This document shows positions 7,878 through 16,677 of a DNA stretch of 64,000 nt, piece after piece (positions within the stretch are counted from its first letter, which is position 1; each line of letters opens with the position of its first letter). Below the pieces are notes generated by a model. That model ran no database searches. It had not been told where the DNA came from and saw only the letters and a program-made list of their open reading frames with translations. Location: positions 620,001 to 684,000 of the forward strand of contig NZ_AP022575.1 of the NCBI RefSeq assembly GCF_010730055.1. The letters run 5' to 3'. Position numbers and translations under genes: made by a program. The DNA is from Mycobacterium shinjukuense (lineage in GTDB: Bacteria > Actinomycetota > Actinomycetes > Mycobacteriales > Mycobacteriaceae).

Positions 7878-9838
7878 TCTTCGACGAAGACATTCTCGAT
7901 ATCGCCGCTGAACACCGGCATCTGGACCAGGGACAACACGTGGTGCGCCGGGCTGCCGGGCGGCGCCACCAGCACGCAGTCCCCGCCCTGCTTGCGTGCC
8001 CGGTCGCGGGCGGCGGCCAGTGCGCTGACGCCCGCCGATCCCAGGTGAGTGACGGCGCTCAGGTCGATCGTCACAGACGCTACGCCGGAACGGCTTTCGA
8101 CGGCGATCTGGCGATCCAGGGTGGGCGCGGCGTTCGAGTCGACGTCGCCGCGGACGACGATGCGGCCGGTGTCGGCGACTAGACAGACGAATTCGGTGTC
8201 GACGCTGCGGTGGTATGTCGCCCGGCTGACCGCGGTGTCGGTGACAAACCGGGCGGGTCGCGACAGGCGGTGGGTGAGTGTGGCGGTCGTCCCGCCGGCG
8301 TCATGGGTGACGTGTGACTCGGAGACCAGGGCCTCGGCCATCGCCAGCCCGCGACCCCGGCCTTGGTCGCCCTCGCGGTAATCCTTCCACGTGCCCCGGT
8401 CAACCACCGATGCCCGCAGGTTGCCGTCGCCGCCCAGCTCCGCCTCGACCACGATGCCATCGGAAACCTCTGTGGTGTAACCGTGTTCGACCGCGTTCTC
8501 CACGAATTCGGACATCGCGTGCACGACATCGGAGACATCGGTGGAATCGGCGCCAATCTCCGAAAGCCAGTCACGCAGGCGCGCCCGAACTGTGCGCCCG
8601 GCATGGATCGTCGCATCCGCCGTCACGTGCAGCGGCGGTGGCGGCGTCCGGCGTTGTGCCGCAAGCAGGGTGACGTCGTCGTTGTAGCCGGTGGATCGCA
8701 GCAGCAATTCGAGCGTTTCCGAGCACAGCCGGTCGATGGGCCGGGCCGGGGCATCGAGGACAAAGCCGCCAGCGCCGGCCGCGATGCTGGCCGCCAGGTC
8801 GGCGAATTCCGCGGTGCTGGCTTCCAACGGCCGGCCCGGGCGCTCGATCAGGCCGTCGGTGTACAGCAAGACCGCGTCGCCCACGTCGAGCAGCTCGGTG
8901 CGCACAGGAAACCCGGCCCCGCTGCCCAGCGGACCCGCGCCGGATGGTTCCAGATACCGCGAGCTGGCGTCGGCCGTCACCAGCAGCGGTGGCGGATGCC
9001 CGGCGGTGCAGTACTGGAATTCGCCCGTGGTGAATTCGAGCGAGCCGACACACATGGTGGCCGATTTTGATCCGGGCACCTGTTCGTGGAAGCGATCCAC
9101 CGCCTCGAGCGCGTCGACGATCGTGTGCCCGGCCGAGATCTGCATCCGCAGCGCGGTGCGCAATTGCGACATGACCGCCGCGGCCTCGACACCATGGCCG
9201 ACGACGTCACCGACGATCAGCACGAGCCGGTCGCCGAGGGCCAGCGCGTCGAACCAGTCGCCGCCGGCCGCGGTGTCCTGCGCGGCGACGAGGTATTCCG
9301 CGGCGATATCGGCGCCGGGAACGATAGGCACCGACGGGGCCAGTAAGGCCTGCTGCATCACGGTGGCCGAATCCCGGACGTGGCGGTACCGCTCGGAGAG
9401 TTCCTGCATGCGCGCCTCGGCGGCCAGCCGTGCCCGCACCCGATCGGTGACGTCGTCGAAGACGAGTTGAACTCCCTCGATCGATCCGTCCGCTCGGTGT
9501 CGGGGGGTAACCACGAAGTCGAAGAATCGTTCCTCGACTCCGGAACCGTCATAGTCGGCTTGCAGCCGCCACTCGGTCCCGGATTGCGGCTCGCCGGTTT
9601 GGTATACCCGATCGAACATCTGGTAGATCCGTTGACTTTCCAGTTCGGGATATACCTCGCGAGCGGTCTTGCCCACGGTGTTGGTCACCGGACTGAAGGC
9701 GCGAAAGGCCGCGTTGACCGCGACGAAGCGATGCTCGGGGCCTTGCAGGCCAACCAGCTTGGCGGGGATGTTCTCGAAGATCCGTCGCACGTCTTCAGCA
9801 GTGCCGACCGTTTTGTCCCAGTCCATTTCGGCCGCCAT
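7874..9838 (-). CDS. PAS / RsbU phosphatase / anti-sigma kinase / STAS stress regulator (Rv1364c-like)
   Basis: 654 residues, the same size as Rv1364c. Order of domains: PAS sensor (about 1-145), PP2C-type RsbU phosphatase (about 160-390: GGDWFDALALGDRLVLIVGD, LLYTDGLIERPGRP), HATPase_c_2 anti-sigma kinase (about 400-540: HAMSEFVENAVEHGY, GRGRGLAMAEALV) and a STAS anti-anti-sigma domain (about 550-654) with the phospho-acceptor Ser in THLGSAGVSAL. In this family the kinase and phosphatase oppositely modify the STAS Ser and so control an alternative sigma factor (SigF pathway). The rsfA gene directly upstream on the same strand supports this. Confidence 0.9.
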   Translation of the reverse strand: MAAEMDWDKTVGTAEDVRRIFENIPAKLVGLQGPEHRFVAVNAAFRAFSPVTNTVGKTAREVYPELESQRIYQMFDRVYQTGEPQSGTEWRLQADYDGSGVEERFFDFVVTPRHRADGSIEGVQLVFDDVTDRVRARLAAEARMQELSERYRHVRDSATVMQQALLAPSVPIVPGADIAAEYLVAAQDTAAGGDWFDALALGDRLVLIVGDVVGHGVEAAAVMSQLRTALRMQISAGHTIVDALEAVDRFHEQVPGSKSATMCVGSLEFTTGEFQYCTAGHPPPLLVTADASSRYLEPSGAGPLGSGAGFPVRTELLDVGDAVLLYTDGLIERPGRPLEASTAEFADLAASIAAGAGGFVLDAPARPIDRLCSETLELLLRSTGYNDDVTLLAAQRRTPPPPLHVTADATIHAGRTVRARLRDWLSEIGADSTDVSDVVHAMSEFVENAVEHGYTTEVSDGIVVEAELGGDGNLRASVVDRGTWKDYREGDQGRGRGLAMAEALVSESHVTHDAGGTTATLTHRLSRPARFVTDTAVSRATYHRSVDTEFVCLVADTGRIVVRGDVDSNAAPTLDRQIAVESRSGVASVTIDLSAVTHLGSAGVSALAAARDRARKQGGDCVLVAPPGSPAHHVLSLVQMPVFSGDIENVFVED

Positions 9839-9974
9839 GTGGCCGTCCCTCCTACGGACCGATTAGCAAACGGGTCGTGTGCTGACACCTGCGCCCAGCG
9901 ACAACATCCAGGTTATCAACGTGCGGAACCGGCCGAGCGCACCAAAATCGCGCGGTAGCGCGACGAGGCGTGGG

Positions 9975-10400
9975 CTACGCCGCCGAGAGCGCGCACTCCG
10001 TGGTCGGGTAGACGGGTAGTTGGCCGCCCAGCCCACACGCGTCGACGATGCGGGTGAGGCCAGGCTCGAGGCTCACCAGGCGCAGTTCGATGCCGCGCCG
10101 GCGGCATCGCTGCGCTTCCTCGGCGAGGACGGCGAACGCGCAGCAGCCGATGAAATCAACGGCGGTCAAGTCGACGACGAAGGGGCCCGGAGCGGTGGCG
10201 ACCGCGGCCGCCTCGGTCACCAGATGGTGCCAGGTGCGCACGTTGGATGCGTCGAGCTCACCGCCGGCGCGGATGACCACCGCCGAGCCGTTGCGCTGGG
10301 TGATGGCCCGAAGCGTGCTGCGTGGTTCACCCAGCTCGGCCGTCAGCCGGGTGCTCAACATCACCCGAGCGGTGAATGATTCCGCTGGACCCCGGTTCAT
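9975..10400 (-). CDS. rsfA: Anti-anti-sigma factor RsfA-like (Rv1365c-like), STAS domain
   Basis: 141 residues from ATG 10400, preceded by a G-rich ribosome site; the frame is open further upstream but without similarity. A single STAS domain: VVIRAGGELDASN, VDLTAVDFIGCCAFAVLAEE, a Cys after RRRGIEL's helix (EAQRCRRRG) and VDACGLGG. RsfA is known to bind the SigF anti-sigma factor and to be redox-controlled through a Cys pair; Cys residues at the equivalent places are present. The usual STAS Ser is replaced by the GCC run, as expected for a factor not controlled by phosphorylation. Confidence 0.85.
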   Translation of the reverse strand: MNRGPAESFTARVMLSTRLTAELGEPRSTLRAITQRNGSAVVIRAGGELDASNVRTWHHLVTEAAAVATAPGPFVVDLTAVDFIGCCAFAVLAEEAQRCRRRGIELRLVSLEPGLTRIVDACGLGGQLPVYPTTECALSAA

Positions 10401-10535
10401 GGTCCCCCGCCCGTCGACAAGCTGTTGCCTTTTGTATAGCAAGTCCGGCCGGTTCCGTCTATTGGCAGCGGCAAAACGGCGCCGGTGGGTCGCGGGTCCG
10501 AAGCGTAGGGCCCTTCGCACCCGAGCGGCGCGTCG

Positions 10536-10980
10536 GTGAGAATCGCATCCACCTCATTTGTCATACGGCGGCGTGGCAAGTCGATCGAGGCCGGGTTGGT
10601 GCATCGACACCCGCCCGCGCTCTTGGCGTGGACCGGCCGATCATCATCGCGTCGCTCGCCGCCGCTCGCCGCGATCCGCTGCTGGGCAGGCTCACCGGCA
10701 CCAACTGGGACCTGGTGATCTTCGATGAGGCGCACCGGCTTCGCAACCCCCGAAGCGCGTCGGGCAAGCTCGCCCGCAGCCTGCGCGCCCGGTATCTGTT
10801 GGTGCTGACCGCAACGCCGGTGGAGAACAGGCTGTCGGACCTATACCAGCTGGTCAGCCTCGTCGCACCCGGGCTGTTGGGCACACCTGACCAGTTCCGC
10901 GCCAAACATGGTGCCGGGTTGGTTGATTCGAGACCGCGCAACCTCGAGGAGCTGCGTCGCTTCCCGTTCCTGCTTCGGTG
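10536..10980 (+). pseudogene. SNF2-family helicase fragment
   Basis: One frame has GKSIEAGLVHRHPP (decayed motif I region, normally GLGKTIEAGLV). After a frameshift, the next has NWDLVIFDEAHRLRN (motif II, DEAH), LLVLTATPVENRLSDLYQLV (motif III) and LGTPDQFRAKHGAGLV. Only about 130 residues of the first RecA-like lobe survive; the rest of an SNF2 protein of roughly 1000 residues is missing. It lies in the gap between rsfA and the RelA/SpoT gene, adjacent in M. tuberculosis, so it arrived by insertion. Confidence 0.75.
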
Positions 10981-11405
10981 GCAGGCGCCGGGGGCACCGG
11001 ACACATCGACGAAATCTTGCCCTACGACCGGCCGTTCGAGCCGGCGCACCTGCGCCGATGGGCCCATGGACCCGGCCTGGCGGCCATGCACGCGCCGTCG
11101 CAACCCCACGTCCCGCTCGGACCCGTCGGCGAACTGCTGTGGCGGCGCGTGGTTCCCCGTTTGGCCTGCCCGCCGTTCTGCGCTGCCTCGCCGCGCTATG
11201 GCGGCTCCCCGACGAAGACGCCTTGCTCGATTCGCATGGCCCCGCGGCGGTGGCGGCCGGAATCGAACGAATGGTCTGCCACCAAGCCAACCTGACAACA
11301 GGCCCAGACATCGCTGCCGCCTATCGCGTGCAGGAAGCCGCGGTGCGCGCCGCCGAGGTCGACCTGCAGAGGCGCCTCCGGCTCGGCCCGGACATGTGGT
11401 GGTAG
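10981..11405 (+). pseudogene. Degraded coding remnant of unknown family
   Basis: Two consecutive frames look protein-like: HIDEILPYDRPFEPAHLRRW with GPVGELLWRRVVPRL in one, then LPAVLRCLAALWRLPDEDAL and IAAAYRVQEAAVRAAEVDLQ ending at TAG 11405 in another. Joined across a frameshift near 11160 they would give about 135 residues. I do not recognise the family. It directly follows the SNF2 fragment and may be from the same lost island. Confidence 0.4.
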
Positions 11406-11525
11406 TCATGCAGTTTCGGGCCGTGCGGCCGATGACGTGGAGGCCGGAGGCCGATAAGAGCAAGTGGTCGCGATCGAAAGCTCGTTGGGGGCTGGGGGAT
11501 TGGCCTGTCGCGTACAAGCGGCGCA

Positions 11526-11612
11526 GATTCCTCATCTGCCCCACGAGTACCCGGCGCTGACCGATGTACAAAGTGCCCGCCTTCGAGCGACCGCCATGGT
11601 TGTCGCTCGAAG
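11526..11612. repeat. Dispersed repeat, copy A, with imperfect palindrome
   Basis: An 87 bp segment that aligns with 34166-34251 at roughly 80% identity with one gap (by eye). Its right part, 11587-11606, is an imperfect inverted repeat (GCGACCGCCATGGTTGTCGC). Both copies lie in non-coding, relic-rich spacers. Nature unknown; may be part of a mobile element end or a regulatory hairpin. Confidence 0.6.
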
Positions 11613-11714
11613 GGCAGATCACCAACCCTGACATGCCCGGGACCAGCGAGGCAACGCCCACCCACGACTACCCGCAGAGCCACGGTCGCGCCGATCCCGA
11701 CGGGTAGGCCGTCA

Positions 11715-12341
11715 TCAACCGTGGAGCTCAAGCGCCGCGGCGACGATCGGCTTGGCCCACCCGGGCGTCGACGATAGATCCCGCGGACCCACGACCTCTC
11801 CCCGGACAACATGCAGCACCAGCCCGGGCCGCGGCGCCTTGCCTTCGATCGGGTCGGCGTCGTGCGAGTTGTCGTACACGCGCAGCTCGGTCAGCACCGG
11901 CAGCAGCCGCACCAAATTCAATCTGCTGTGCCGCCACCGACGCCGGATGTCGGCTTCGGGAATGTCATGGCCACCCGAGTCGACCCGGCGCCGCACGCGT
12001 TCGATGTGGGCTTCCAGGCTGGCCAAGCCGACATACCAGATCCGCACCTCGATGCCGTCTGATGCCGCCTCGGAAATCAGCCGGGTCATGGTGCTTCCGC
12101 CGAGCGTGGTTTCGAACGCGAAGTCCAGGCCTTCGTCGATCGCCCGTTCCAGCAGCCGCTTGCCCTGACGCCACGCCGCCGCGTTCGCCAAGGTCTGATC
12201 CAGCCTCGGATTCGCCGCGATCAATCTCCGCGCGGCCTCGTCGGGGTTGTAGTAGTCGGCGCCGGCCGCGCGGAACATGGCGCCGCCGATGCTGCTCTTG
12301 CCCGCGCCGTTGACGCCGGCAAGGACGTACAGCCGGCTCAG
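11715..12341 (-). CDS. Zeta-toxin-like P-loop kinase, apparent CTG start
   Basis: About 208 residues. Walker A GVNGAGKSS lies within the first 20 residues (RLYVLAGVNGAGKSS), then NPDEAARRLIAAN, FAFETTLGGSTM and a C-terminal helical part. Zeta toxins phosphorylate UDP-sugar precursors of peptidoglycan. The reading frame follows the antitoxin TGA (12342-12344) directly and in phase, and the only possible start before the P-loop is CTG at 12341; the first ATG (12278) would remove Walker A. Either the toxin starts at CTG through coupling or it is inactive. Downstream is the repeat copy A spacer. Confidence 0.7.
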   Translation of the reverse strand: MSRLYVLAGVNGAGKSSIGGAMFRAAGADYYNPDEAARRLIAANPRLDQTLANAAAWRQGKRLLERAIDEGLDFAFETTLGGSTMTRLISEAASDGIEVRIWYVGLASLEAHIERVRRRVDSGGHDIPEADIRRRWRHSRLNLVRLLPVLTELRVYDNSHDADPIEGKAPRPGLVLHVVRGEVVGPRDLSSTPGWAKPIVAAALELHG

Positions 12342-12698
12342 TCAGCGCCGCCGGTTCGCGCGGGCCGCCCTCACCGCGGCCAGTCCCAGCCGTTGTGGGC
12401 TGGCGTCGAAGGCGGAGGCCATCGCGGCCTTGGACTTTGGCGTCTGCAGCTGTTCCAGCAGCCGGTCGAACTCCTCGGTCAACTCGTCCAGCGCGGGGGT
12501 AGCCGCGCGGGTGAGCGCTTGGAACTCGGCGTAGGACAACAGCACCGCCTTCGGCGTGTTGTGCTTGGTGATGGCGACGGCGCCGTCGGCGGTGGCCTGT
12601 TCGAGGACCGCGCCGAACTGGTTCTTGACGCGCGTGGCGGCCACGGTCGGCACGTCAACGAGCTCCCCATCCCGGTTGCGGTAGGTCAGCGTGGGCAC
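12342..12698 (-). CDS. Phd/YefM-type antitoxin paired with the zeta-like protein
   Basis: 118 residues. The core VKNQFGAVLEQATADGAVAI, TKHNTPKAVLLSYAEFQAL is the Phd/YefM DNA-binding fold. The C-terminal half (ALDELTEEFDRLLEQLQTP) is helical and probably binds the toxin. Preceded by a hydrophilic N-terminus TLTYRNRDGELVDVPTV. Gene order antitoxin-then-toxin on one strand with no gap supports a type II toxin-antitoxin operon, likely autoregulated at the AT-rich promoter around 12705-12760. Confidence 0.75.
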   Translation of the reverse strand: MPTLTYRNRDGELVDVPTVAATRVKNQFGAVLEQATADGAVAITKHNTPKAVLLSYAEFQALTRAATPALDELTEEFDRLLEQLQTPKSKAAMASAFDASPQRLGLAAVRAARANRRR

Positions 12699-12821
12699 AC
12701 CGCCAGTATAGCCAGAGCAGCTAGAATTGCTATATTGACTAATTCGGCTATTTTTGGCCTGGGGTAATCGGGGTCATGAGCCGCCGGCGCCGACCTGAGG
12801 GAGCGCCTCCGACTCGATCCG

Positions 12822-13616
12822 GTGGGGGTAGCACTCGTAGGCTCGGAAATTGTGGATCTGGCTTCGCGACCACCGTGGTCGAACAACGCGGTGCGTCGTC
12901 TCGGCGCGGCACTGCGCGACGGAGTCGATCCGCCGATCGACCGTCCGTCATACGCCGAGGTGATGGTGTGGCATGCAGACTTGGCCGCCGAGGTGCAGGC
13001 CCAGGTTGAGGGCGGGAGCTGGTCGATTGCGTCGGAGCTACTGGTCACCTCGCGAGCCAAGACCCAAGACACCCTGGTAGCAAAGTTGCGGCGCCAGCCC
13101 AACCTGCAACTGAACACCATCCAAGACCTCGCCGGTGTCCGCATCGATGCCGACTTACTGTTGGGCGAGCAGACGAGACTTGCCCGTGAGGTCGCCAATC
13201 ACTTCGGTGCCGACGAGTCGGCGATTCATGATCTGCGTGATCACCCGCACGCCGGTTACCGGGCCGTCCATGTCTGGCTTCGGTTGCCTGCGGGTCGTGT
13301 CGAGATACAGATTCGGACCATCTTGCAGAGCTTGTGGGCCAACTGCTACGAGCGTCTCGCTGACGCGTACGGCCGCGGCATCCTCTATGGCGAACCGATC
13401 GAGCGGTTGGCAACTTCTGGCGTTGGCCCGGCGCAGCTTCCGGAGCCGGTACGGGTTATGCAAGACGCGTCGGCGAAACTGGCGATGCATGAGGCCGAGT
13501 GGCAGCAGTGCGCTGAGATCGAAGATCCCGGTCAGCGGGCGACGGTGCTGGCCACGATCAAGTCGAGGCTGGAAGGGGCCATCGATCAGGCCGAGTCAGA
13601 AATCGAAGGTGGGTGA
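12822..13616 (+). CDS. RelA/SpoT-domain nucleotidyltransferase-like protein (Rv1366-like)
   Basis: 264 residues from GTG 12822. RelA/SpoT fold: SELLVTSRAKTQDTLVAKL, DLAGVRIDADLLLGEQ, HAGYRAVHVWLRLPAGRVEI, QIRTILQSLWANCYERLAD. There is no HD hydrolase domain, so it is a small alarmone-synthetase-like protein; Rv1366 itself has no proven synthetase activity as far as I recall. The start is doubtful. In this frame the family N-terminus (ADLRERLRLDPVG) extends up to about 12783 but lacks a start; an ATG with a good context at 12776 is in another frame, suggesting a small indel. Followed after 1 bp by the Rv1366A-like gene. Confidence 0.8.
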   Translation: MGVALVGSEIVDLASRPPWSNNAVRRLGAALRDGVDPPIDRPSYAEVMVWHADLAAEVQAQVEGGSWSIASELLVTSRAKTQDTLVAKLRRQPNLQLNTIQDLAGVRIDADLLLGEQTRLAREVANHFGADESAIHDLRDHPHAGYRAVHVWLRLPAGRVEIQIRTILQSLWANCYERLADAYGRGILYGEPIERLATSGVGPAQLPEPVRVMQDASAKLAMHEAEWQQCAEIEDPGQRATVLATIKSRLEGAIDQAESEIEGG

Positions 13617-13617
13617 C

Positions 13618-13845
13618 GTGGCCGGTTATGTCGTCGAGTACGACCGGCGCACCCACGCGCGTCGCATCACCGAGTTCGCCACCCCGCGTGCGGCGATGGA
13701 GCACCGGCTGAAGCTGGAAGCCGAGCGCACCGACCGGAACGTCGAAGTCGTTGCGCTCGTTAGTACGTCACTGGACACCCTGAAGCAAACCCATTCGCGG
13801 TACTTCGCGGGTGACGAGCTGAACGTCGGAAACGGCGCGCGGTAG
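13618..13845 (+). CDS. Small conserved protein downstream of RelA/SpoT gene (Rv1366A-like)
   Basis: 75 residues from GTG 13618, one base after the stop of the RelA/SpoT gene, so surely cotranscribed. Sequence VAGYVVEYDRRTHARRITEF, ATPRAAMEHRLKLEAER, EVVALVSTSLDTLKQTHSRY. No known domain recognised; the position and size match Rv1366A. May act with the RelA/SpoT protein as a partner, which is inference from gene coupling only. Confidence 0.75.
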   Translation: MAGYVVEYDRRTHARRITEFATPRAAMEHRLKLEAERTDRNVEVVALVSTSLDTLKQTHSRYFAGDELNVGNGAR

Positions 13846-13979
13846 ATCCTGTTTGAGCTTCCGCGAGTTTGTCGGGGACGGTCGGCGTGCGGCAGCCAGA
13901 TCCGGTAACCGGGTAATGGTGCCAGCTGCCGACGTTTGTTGGTGTTCTCGACATTCGCGGCGTAGTTCCCGCTTAATGG
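13846..13979. other. Spacer before IS relic
   Basis: No supported gene. It joins the Rv1366A-like stop to the IS end relic described next. Confidence 0.3.
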
Positions 13980-14108
13980 GCCCACCACGCCAGTATCGGC
14001 GCGATTGTCCAAAGATGCGATCGTCATGGTCACATGGAATGGTGATCCTGTCTCGCCCCGTAGCGATGAGCGGCTACAGCCGCCGTCTCAGCTAACCCTG
14101 GCACACAG
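13980..14108 (-). mobile_element. Relic of the 5' end of an IS3-family element
   Basis: This stretch is nearly the same as the right end of the IS3-type element at 41303-41424: same terminal sequence (CTAACCCTGGCACACAGGG), same upstream sequence, and the same first codons of the transposase on the minus strand (MTMTIASLDNRADTGVV, from 14033). Similarity stops near 13981, so only about 130 bp of the element remains, without the transposase body. Confidence 0.8.
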
Positions 14109-14191
14109 GGATTCTTCGCGGGTGATGACGGCATTGTCCCGGCGCGGATCGGCTGCCCAGACTTGTCAGACCGGGCTGCGATGATGAGGTC

Positions 14192-15448
14192 ATGTCCTTG
14201 ACCGCATCGCCCGGTGCTACGGCAGTGAGCCCTGCCCAGCGCCTGGAGGTGTTGTTCGAGGAGTTGGCGGAGTTGGCCGGTCAGCGCAACGCGATTGATG
14301 GGCGCATCGTGGAGATCGTGGCCGAGCTGGATCGCGACGAGCTGTGGGGTGCTACGGGGGCGCGGTCGGTGGCGGCGTTGGTGGCTTGGAAGATGGGCTC
14401 GTCGTCGGGGAACGCTCACACGATCGCCGCCGTGGCGCGTCGGCTGCGGGAGTTTCCGCGCTGCGCCCAGGGCATGCGGGAGGGCCGGTTGTCGCTGGAT
14501 CAGGTCGGCGTCATCGCGGCGCGGGCGGGCGAGGGATCCGATGAGCATTATGCGGAGCTGGCCGGGGTCGCCACGGTCAGCCAGCTGCGCACCGCGCTCA
14601 AGCTGGAACCGCGACCCGAACCCGCACCCGATTCTCGGCCGCAACCGCAGCCCTCGATCACCAAGAGCACCGATGAGGAGTTCAGTTGCTGGCGGATCAA
14701 ACTTCCCCACCTGGACGCGGCGAAGTTCGACGCGGCACTGCGGTCTCATCTTGATGCGCTGATCGCCGAGTGGCGCCACGATCACGACAATCGCGACCGC
14801 CCGTCAGATCAACGGCCCCCGTTGCCGGGCAATGTCGAGGCGTTTATGCGCCTGGTCGAGGCGGGGTGGGACGCCGAGGTGGCCCGCCGGCCGCACGGCC
14901 AGCACACCACCGTGGTGATGCATCTGGACGTGCAGGAGCGCGCCGCTGCGCTGCACCTGGGTCCGCTGCTATCGGAGTCTGAACGCCGGTACCTGATGTG
15001 TGATGCCACCTATGAGGTCTGGTTCGAACGTGACGGTGAGGTCATCGGCTCCGGCCGAGCGACCCGCCAGATCAACCGCCGGCTTCGCCGTGCGCTAGAG
15101 CACCGCCACCCCACGTGCGCGGTTCCAGGCTGCGGCGCCACCCGGGGCCTGCACGCCCATCACATCCGGCACTGGGAAGACGGTGGGGCCACCGAGCTGG
15201 CCAACCTGGTGCTGGTCTGCCCCTATCACCACCGGCTGCACCATCGAGGCATCATCACCATCACCGGACCCGCACCCAACCTCACCATCACCGACAGCGT
15301 GGGCCGGCCACTGAGCGCAGGATCGCTAGCCCGCCCACCGAAGAAACCCCCGCCCGCCGTAGCGCCCTGCCCCGGACCCACCGGCGAGCGCGCCGACTGG
15401 TGGTGGTATGAACCATTCCAGCCGCAACCACCCCCGACAAACAACTAG
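14192..15448 (+). CDS. DUF222 / HNH endonuclease, 13E12-repeat family
   Basis: 418 residues. An N-terminal DUF222 domain (about 20-300; LAELAGQRNAIDGRIVEIVA, WKMGSSSGNAHTIAAVARRL, REGRLSLDQVGVIAARAGEG) is followed by an HNH nuclease (about 308-352: HPTCAVPGCGATRGLHAHHI, HWEDGGATELANLVLVCPYH, HHRLHH). The two Cys and the His-rich finger are complete, so the nuclease could be active. The C-terminus is proline-rich. 13E12 genes are multicopy in mycobacteria and sit in mobile or variable regions, as here between two IS remnants. Confidence 0.9.
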   Translation: MSLTASPGATAVSPAQRLEVLFEELAELAGQRNAIDGRIVEIVAELDRDELWGATGARSVAALVAWKMGSSSGNAHTIAAVARRLREFPRCAQGMREGRLSLDQVGVIAARAGEGSDEHYAELAGVATVSQLRTALKLEPRPEPAPDSRPQPQPSITKSTDEEFSCWRIKLPHLDAAKFDAALRSHLDALIAEWRHDHDNRDRPSDQRPPLPGNVEAFMRLVEAGWDAEVARRPHGQHTTVVMHLDVQERAAALHLGPLLSESERRYLMCDATYEVWFERDGEVIGSGRATRQINRRLRRALEHRHPTCAVPGCGATRGLHAHHIRHWEDGGATELANLVLVCPYHHRLHHRGIITITGPAPNLTITDSVGRPLSAGSLARPPKKPPPAVAPCPGPTGERADWWWYEPFQPQPPPTNN

Positions 15449-15474
15449 GCAGGTCACCGGGGCCGGTCACTACT

Positions 15475-16510
15475 GTCAACGGCACCCGAAAACTGACCCC
15501 GGCGCGGCACTCGGGTTCAACCGCGGATTCGCGCGGTCGTCGCAACACAGGACGAATTTCATGGTGCCAGTTCGGATTCGAAGACCTCGGCCGGGGTGCG
15601 CCAGCCGAGGATCTTCCGCGGGCGGGTGTTGAGCAGTTGCTCGACGCGGCGCACCTCGTCGGGGCCATGCACGGACGGGTCGCTGCCCTTGGGGAAACAC
15701 TGGCGGAGCAGACCGTTGGCGTTCTCGTTGGTTCCGCGCAGCCGTGCGCAGCCACGGCGACGCCGGCGGGGCGAAGTAAATCCCCTCGGCGAACAACTCG
15801 GCCAGCAGATCGTGGCGCGCCATCTGCGCGCCCTGGTCCCAGGTGAGCGTCAGCCGTGCAGCGTCCGGGATCGAGGTGAGCAGGTGAGTGGCCGCGGCGG
15901 CGAACGCCTCGCCGGTATGCCCGGCCGGGAGGTGTACCAGGCGCACGAGTCGGCTGCGGCGTTCCACGATGGTGCCGATCGCCGAGCGGGTGTGGCGGCC
16001 GACGATCGTGTCGCCTTCCCCGTCGCCGATACGCTGCCGCAACTCGACAATCGGTGGTCGCTGGTCGATCGGCTTGGCAGGGATCACGTACCGCACCTCG
16101 CGGGTGTCGGGGCGGCGGCGGCGTTTCCGCATCGGCCGCGCAGTGCGTAGCTTGTTTGTCAATGTTCGTGCCAGGCCGGACTTTTCGGCGTTGTAGAGGC
16201 CACGGTAGATCGTCTCGTGGGTGACATGCCAGCCCGGCCGTTGCGGGTAGGTCCTGCGCAGCCAGGAGCTGATCTGCTCCGGGCTCCCGCCCTTCTCGAG
16301 CTTGCCGGCCACTACCGCCCGTAACTCCGCGTCGATCAGCAGGCGACCGGACCGACGGCGGCGAGGATCAACTCCCAATACTGCGACTCCACACTCAAGC
16401 GGCCCTTGCGCACTCGGCTCGTCATCAACACATCCGTTCTTCTACCAGCAGTGTTGCGACGAACTGTTGAACCCGAGTGCCGTCAGGAGGCCAGTTTTCA
16501 CGCCGTCGAC
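15475..16510 (-). mobile_element. IS30-like insertion sequence, decayed
   Basis: About 1.04 kb bounded by related inverted ends: 15475-15521 (starting GTCAAC) and the reverse complement of 16466-16510 (ending GTCGAC). Both contain TTGAACCCGAGTGCC and an AGTTTTC block, and a further shared GTGTTGCGACGA lies inward/outward of each end. It contains one broken transposase gene. No clean target duplication was seen. Confidence 0.7.
15559..16425 (-). pseudogene. IS30-family transposase, broken
   Basis: ATG 16425 begins MTSRVRKGRLSVESQYWELI but the frame ends after about 25 codons, and the HTH region expected next is missing. A second frame carries AELRAVVAGKLEKGGSPEQI, RPGWHVTHETIYRGLYNAEK, then the DDE core: GEGDTIVGRHTRSAIGTIVE, LTLTWDQGAQMARH. 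A third frame supplies the tail NENANGLLRQCFPKGSD, EQLLNTRPRKILGWRTPAEV to TGA 15559. At least two frameshifts and an N-terminal deletion make it non-functional. Confidence 0.85.
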
Positions 16511-16677
16511 AACTACCAGCACCGTGTTGATGCTCAAACAGGTTGGGACATCAAGAATTTGGTTCGTACTACCCGCTGATGCCGCATCCTGAAAAATCAG
16601 GGGCGACAACCAAACCCGCACCGCCGCCGACCCGCTACCCGACGACCTCCGCACGCCCCCCTCAAGATTCGCGCTGA

